Source of the DNA: Turnera subulata
Lineage: Eukaryota > Streptophyta > Magnoliopsida > Malpighiales > Passifloraceae
DNA length: 64,000 bases
Direction: 5' to 3'
Assembly: GCA_028386065.3 (NCBI GenBank)
Contig: JAKUCV010000256.1
Span: 39,827-103,826 of the forward strand
Shown: positions 61,230 to 64,000 of the stretch, one piece after another
Layout of the letters: every line of letters starts with the position of its first letter
Numbering within the stretch: position 1 is the stretch's first letter
Translations under genes and position numbers: made by a program
The notes under the pieces: model-generated
What the model saw: only the letters and a program-made list of their open reading frames with translations
What the model was told of the DNA's origin: nothing
Databases searched by the model: none

Positions 61230-63560
61230 TGTCACGCCCCCACTAAGCGCGACCGGCCAGGTACCTTGCGCACCCACCATGTGCCACAAGGCACCCAAAG
61301 GCCTTTTGCCAACTCAGGCAGAAGTTCGCTGCCTCTGCCTCGCGGGTTACTAACCTTATATGCGCAGCATTAATGGAAGCGTACTAACAACAAGTGCAAA
61401 GGCAGCAAAGGTAATAAAAAAGAGAGTCGAGACTCATTTATAAACACAACATCACCAATGGTATAAGACTCTTGCTACAAAGGGGCACTAACTTGTATTA
61501 TACAAATACATAACCTCCTTATATAAAAATACACAATAACATAAGTAAAGGGAACCGACTCGGCTATACCCATCGACCTATTTCCCGTACTCTCAAACTC
61601 GCACCTGTAAGACAAGGAGAGGAAATGGGGGGTGAGTATAAAACTCAGTAAGTAGAGTGACATACAAGCAATAGTAATGATACCAACAAAAGTGGAAAAT
61701 AACATCCAAACGCACTCCCCACATGCCACCGTGATCAGCCCACGGGTAAGCTATTGTGAAGTTGTACTAAGCCTACCTGCATGGTCCGGTAGCCTTGCCA
61801 ACAATATTACTCCTTAGCCCACAGCCCCACGTACGAGGCATAACCGATTGGCTACCACAACCACACACGGCGCCTAGCACAATACCACCATCATCTCATA
61901 TTGACCAAGCAGCCATGTGGTACTGCATGGTCCCTCAATCCTCATCAATAACCACAATCTTATGTAAATGCCATGATGCACATGATATGCATGAAATGCA
62001 CAGCCCGACCACTAGGCTCGTCTTATAAGCCAAGGCATAACCACAATATTGCACCATAGGTGCCACCACTGAGCACATTGGGTCATCAACCAACAAATGA
62101 GCACCATTAACCATCATAAGCATGCAACCCCACTTCCAAACCATTAAGCACATCAAGGCCAACCAATAGTTTCCTTTAAAACCCTTGGGCATCTAGGGTT
62201 CATACTGCCCTGTAACACACAGATAAATATACATCAAAATATAACTCAACCAACCATAACAAGAAACACACAATTGAATCACACAAATCAATCTTACAGT
62301 AACTCGGGTAGAATCTGCCATGCACCAGTAGAAACTTCACCGAGGTTAAACACGCACCTACAAGCAGAACCAGCCTTGGGCATCAACACCAAAGTTGTAG
62401 CCCTGCCTCTTATCTTCCCATATCCACCTAGAACACCCAATTCCAAGCTCTCTAACTCTAGATATGGCTCCCAAACCAACTCGGGTTCCTACAGCAGGTC
62501 TGTTGCAAAATAGTGAACTTTGAGAGTGCATAACTCTCTCAGTTCAGCTCCAAAATCCACCAAACCGGTGCTCAATTAACGCTATGAAAGTTATCTAACT
62601 TTTGGCTTTGGTTTCACTCAATTCCAACCGGTGGTTTGGCCAGAATCCTCATTTTAGTGGCCAGGGGTCTGTCTGGCCGAGAGCAGAACCCCTAGGCTCA
62701 CCTCTCCTCCTTTCCCCTCTTTTCTCTCTTTCCCTCTCTCTCTCTCACACCTATCACGATTTGGTTCTGATCAGAATGAGTGAGAGGTGCTTGGTTTCAT
62801 CCCTTAAGTGATGGTAAGTAGGTGAGTAAGCACCTACTTGCCACACTTGCCAACTTGGTGCCACCTCATGCTTGTTTCCCATCCAATTAGTTTGTGGTAA
62901 CCAACCTGCTAACTTGCACACCCAAGCCACCAGCAGCTTATTCCCGAGCCTCACGTCTCATTCTGATTGGTCGGTTTGGCCAATTACATATTTACCCTCA
63001 TCGAGCCCAATTGTGCACCGACGGGCACACCATTGCCCCGGTTATGCACTATTTCGCACCAACTCGAGCCAACCGATAACTCCCCGCTCGTGGTCTTAGG
63101 CTAAATGCCCGGGAAGCGAGATTGGGTGTCGGGCCACGGATGAGATTAGTCTGGCTTGTTGAGTTGGGACACTCGTTAGAATAAAAACAAAAAATAATTG
63201 TGCATCTAATGCACCTATTACACCATATAATCACATTTCCATCATTAATCATCATTTATCGACCATTTAAATAAGTCGAGCACTCGGAACACCAAATTAG
63301 GCCAACCGTGCCAATGCGTCACAAGGAACCTATTTGTGTGCACCAAGCCAAGTCTATGCTAACCACCTCATGTCAATCCGACACAATTTTATGTAACCGA
63401 GTCTAAACCATACTAATGTGCACACCAACACTATTTACATTACCCACTTTCTCCCGAATACCCGATCCAATCTTCACGAACATCTCGGAAGGATAAGCTA
63501 CATCCGGCTCTCATCATGTAAGTACTTCTCTATATTCTAGGGTGTACCTGGGGTATCATA
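61230..63560. mobile_element. 2.33-kb solo LTR
   Basis: Inserted into a site whose empty form is seen at about 53970 (gagatgccatattag). Starts tgtcacgcccccact and ends ggggtatcata, where the usual CA end seems to have become TA. Flanked by cctta on both sides (61225-61229 and 63561-63565). No gag-pol frame inside; a CT-rich tract is at about 62699-62750. Confidence 0.8.
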
Positions 63561-63610
63561 CCTTATTAGAGGAGAGAACCATATGTTGGCAAGTGATGAA
63601 TGTTGTGCAG
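63561..63610. repeat. Right copy of the tandem duplication (part 2)
   Basis: Fifty bases matching about 53974-54035 (ccatatgttggcaagtgatg), lying between two LTR insertions. Confidence 0.8.
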
Positions 63611-64000
63611 TGTGGAAGCCCGTACCCCAATTAAATAAAAATAAAATAATTAAATGAAAAAGAGTTACCAAAATACTCTTGAAACCCGGGGTACAAAAAC
63701 CGATGCTTCGGCATACAAACATTTTCCATGAAATTGTATTAACAACGAGATGTCACAAAACTAAACGAGATCAACCGGCGTAACAAGTAGTAAGCCATCA
63801 CGGCATCACGCCGACATAATATCACAAAATCAACTCTGGCTAACCGCCGATATAAAGATAAAATATTTATGACATCTCGAGTTATTTATCACGCAGCGGA
63901 AGATGAAAATAATAATAATACTCAAGATAGAAAATATCATGCATATGGCCCTATGGATCCCACCAAGAGAAAATGCACAACTACCTGCTGAAGTGACTGC
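63611..64000. mobile_element. Second LTR insertion, running off the window
   Basis: Homology to the sister copy stops after gttgtgcag, and the new sequence starts tgtggaagcccgtacccc, a TG-starting LTR-like end. The right end and target duplication are outside the window. Confidence 0.6.

Overview
This window is nuclear DNA of a flowering plant, most likely a eudicot; I cannot name the species. Support for this: GT-AG introns, AT-rich intergenic DNA around GC-richer intronless genes, the end of a mitochondrial m-AAA (FtsH-type) protease gene, a plant-type HAD phosphatase gene, a NAC035-like fragment, and typical plant transposable elements (Ty1-copia, LINE, MULE, hAT, MITEs, solo LTRs).

Layout. 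1-3479: the last exon of the FtsH protease (+) and a complete eight-exon HAD-family nucleotidase-like gene (+). 4545-24231: block 1, a roughly 20-kb segment with three minus-strand, intronless UDP-glycosyltransferase-like (UGT-like) genes that I call A1, B1 and C1; C1 is a broken pseudogene. 24232-39394: a transposon-rich spacer. It holds a MULE with long inverted repeats and a 3.07-kb solo LTR nested inside, a decayed Ty1-copia element (LTR pair, 5-bp target duplication) with a LINE endonuclease fragment inside, a separate LINE 3' fragment, a tandem dimer and a 24-bp minisatellite. 39395-60504: block 2, a second copy of the UGT segment with A2, B2 and C2 all intact. 60505-64000: the start of a further tandem copy, interrupted by one complete LTR insertion and one that runs off the window.

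The cluster seems to have grown in steps: first a gene unit of about 7-8 kb made A, B and C; then the whole A-B-C segment was duplicated about 35 kb away; then a 7.46-kb unit carrying C was duplicated again at the right edge. Comparing the two blocks identifies later insertions (a hAT element, a NAC gene 5' fragment and a 199-bp solo LTR in block 1; two MITEs in block 2) and a deletion of about 2.6 kb that destroyed C1.

The most interesting point is the UGT-like family itself. All five intact copies keep the GT-B-like length and landmarks, but none has the catalytic histidine of the N-terminal QGH-type motif, and all have a strongly altered C-terminal donor-binding (PSPG) box: the leading WxPQ is gone and HCGWNS has become HCSWEP, NCSWEP or NCAWEP. 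The frames remain open and amplified, which suggests a retained but non-canonical or pseudoenzyme function.
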